Assembly (NCBI RefSeq): GCF_031326345.1
Contig: NZ_CP133671.1
Location: forward strand, 1,178,001-1,242,000
From: Aureispira sp. CCB-E
GTDB taxonomy: Bacteria; Bacteroidota; Bacteroidia; Chitinophagales; Saprospiraceae
Reading direction: 5' to 3'
DNA: 64,000 nucleotides
Numbering within the stretch: the first letter of the stretch is position 1; each line of letters starts with the position of its first letter. A program made the translations under genes and the position numbers. This document shows, piece after piece, positions 63,025 through 64,000 of this stretch. Under the pieces are notes generated by a model. The model was not told where the DNA came from and searched no databases. It was given only the letters and a program-made list of their open reading frames with translations.

Positions 63025-64000
63025 TTATTTGTTTTTAAATATTTGAATATAACCCGCTGGACCTGATGGATTCGGTGAAGTGTAGTAATTATTATAGGTA
63101 CTTTGAACGGCAATGTATGCCCCATCGGGAGACCAAGTTGCTTTTTCTATATAATCAGAACCTTGGCTATCGTAGAAAAATACCAATTCTCCTTGTTGCC
63201 AGTCATAGATAAAGATCTTTTTTTGATCATTTGAAACAACCATCAAGTAATTCCCTGTTGAATCAAAAGCACAGGATCTAGTTCTTTTCCTAGTGGCTTT
63301 GGTTTGGGGAATGCTAATACAAGCGAGCTCTTCATGCGTTGTTAAGTCATAAACATATACTTGATTGTGTTCACCACCAAGCGCAATGTACTGCTCTTGC
63401 GGAGAGAAGGTGGCATGGGTACTTTTTTTCTTTTGAGGTATTTGAATTGTCTTGTTACCCTCTAAGTCGTATAATTGAAGGTACTTGCCATGGGCACTCA
63501 TAATGTATTGCTTAGAAGAAGATATGTAATCTACCTTTTTTGCTTTGGGTAGAGTAGCCTCTGCGGCATCTTTCCATATCATTTGAATTTTATAAGGTGC
63601 CCAAATAGCATATGTTTTATATGGTATAATATTTTTTCGATCTTCTTTGTTAATTTTTATTCGAGACTCTTCTGTCCATGTTTGCGTATTGTAAGCAATT
63701 AGAAAATAAGTACGTTCTCTAGATGCAAGATTGAATTGTTCACCATAAGCAAAAAGTACTGCTCCATCAGGCGAAAATGAAAAATCTGTTAACTCAATGT
63801 CGCCATCATCTGAATGATTAAATGGAATGAGGGTGTAAAGCGAAGACGATAAGTCAGGAGCAAAATCATTCAGATGATCTGATTGGTGAGTATAAGGAAT
63901 TTTGGGCGTATTAGAGCTATTGGTATCGTAGGCAGTCGTATCCCATGTCATGCCTTCTGTTAAGTGCTCGATGTACTTACCATCAGATACTTGGATGGTA
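63025..64000 (-). CDS. WD40-like repeat protein, 5' end cut by window edge
   Basis: The frame stays open on the minus strand to the last base, so the real start is outside the window; the ATG at 63951 is internal. At least 320 residues are visible, with repeats of beta-propeller type: FSFSPDGAVLFAYGEQF, CAFDSTGNYLMVVSNDQK and ATWSPDGAYIAVQST, each with the GxxxSPDGxxLA pattern. It is related to YVTN/WD40 propellers used as binding platforms. Neither a signal peptide nor a catalytic domain can be judged because the N-terminus is missing. Confidence 0.82.
   Translation of the reverse strand, partial: TIQVSDGKYIEHLTEGMTWDTTAYDTNSSNTPKIPYTHQSDHLNDFAPDLSSSLYTLIPFNHSDDGDIELTDFSFSPDGAVLFAYGEQFNLASRERTYFLIAYNTQTWTEESRIKINKEDRKNIIPYKTYAIWAPYKIQMIWKDAAEATLPKAKKVDYISSSKQYIMSAHGKYLQLYDLEGNKTIQIPQKKKSTHATFSPQEQYIALGGEHNQVYVYDLTTHEELACISIPQTKATRKRTRSCAFDSTGNYLMVVSNDQKKIFIYDWQQGELVFFYDSQGSDYIEKATWSPDGAYIAVQSTYNNYYTSPNPSGPAGYIQIFKNK

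Overview
The window is a 64 kb piece of an AT-rich chromosome from a member of the Bacteroidota, most likely a marine or filamentous Saprospiria relative (Aureispira/Saprospira-like). The genus is inference. The phylum call rests on several things seen directly: three secreted proteins with type IX secretion (T9SS) C-terminal sorting domains; an alternative complex III (act) operon joined to a caa3-type cytochrome oxidase; Bacteroidota-type promoters (TTTG, 19-20 nt, TAnnTTTG); and outer-membrane proteins of the carboxypeptidase-regulatory-like/plug/barrel type. Both window edges cut a gene: a LysM protein on the left and a WD40-like protein on the right. No tRNA, rRNA, CRISPR array, phage or transposase gene was seen.

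Layout. 1-8 kb: metal transporter ZupT under an operator-like palindrome, GMP reductase, a tiny cysteine-rich secreted peptide, a secreted S9-like hydrolase, an AIM24 protein, a quinone-oxidoreductase-like protein and a TolB-like/TPR/AraC regulator. 8.6-19.6 kb: ThrS, two tandem paralogous envelope proteins, a lipoprotein and two T9SS cargo proteins, small membrane proteins and a LacI regulator. 19.6-26 kb, minus strand: a gene set with a double-SUMF1 protein, an outer-membrane barrel, an ECF sigma factor and its probable anti-sigma factor. 26-37 kb: urocanase, a T9SS lipase-like protein, a coiled-coil protein, a large TPR-CHAT protease-like protein and an Smr protein. 37.6-56.5 kb: the respiratory block actA-B-C-D-E-F, coxB, coxA, ctaB, two subunit III genes and subunit IV, followed by a Sco-like protein, a DUF420 protein and a CPMC-motif protein. 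56.6-64 kb: MltG, PanB, a lipoprotein, DnaK and the WD40 fragment.

How the genes work together. The respiratory block encodes a complete quinol-to-oxygen branch: alternative complex III oxidises menaquinol and passes electrons through c-type hemes to a CuA/heme-copper oxidase, with heme-O synthesis (ctaB) and probable assembly factors alongside. Three features stand out. The monoheme ActE subunit carries a C-terminal OmpA-like peptidoglycan-binding domain. Histidine-rich segments occur in three different membrane subunits (ActC, ActF, CoxA). Two 15-bp hairpins with 9-nt loops and no T-tract sit between genes of the operon.

A second theme is a dispersed intergenic repeat family of at least eight copies. 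Copies have terminal inverted repeats that differ between copies but still match within a copy, an internal stem around TTGATTATCA, and a GC-richer core. It looks like a non-autonomous MITE-like or RNA-structured element, and it is the main unexplained structure in the non-coding DNA.
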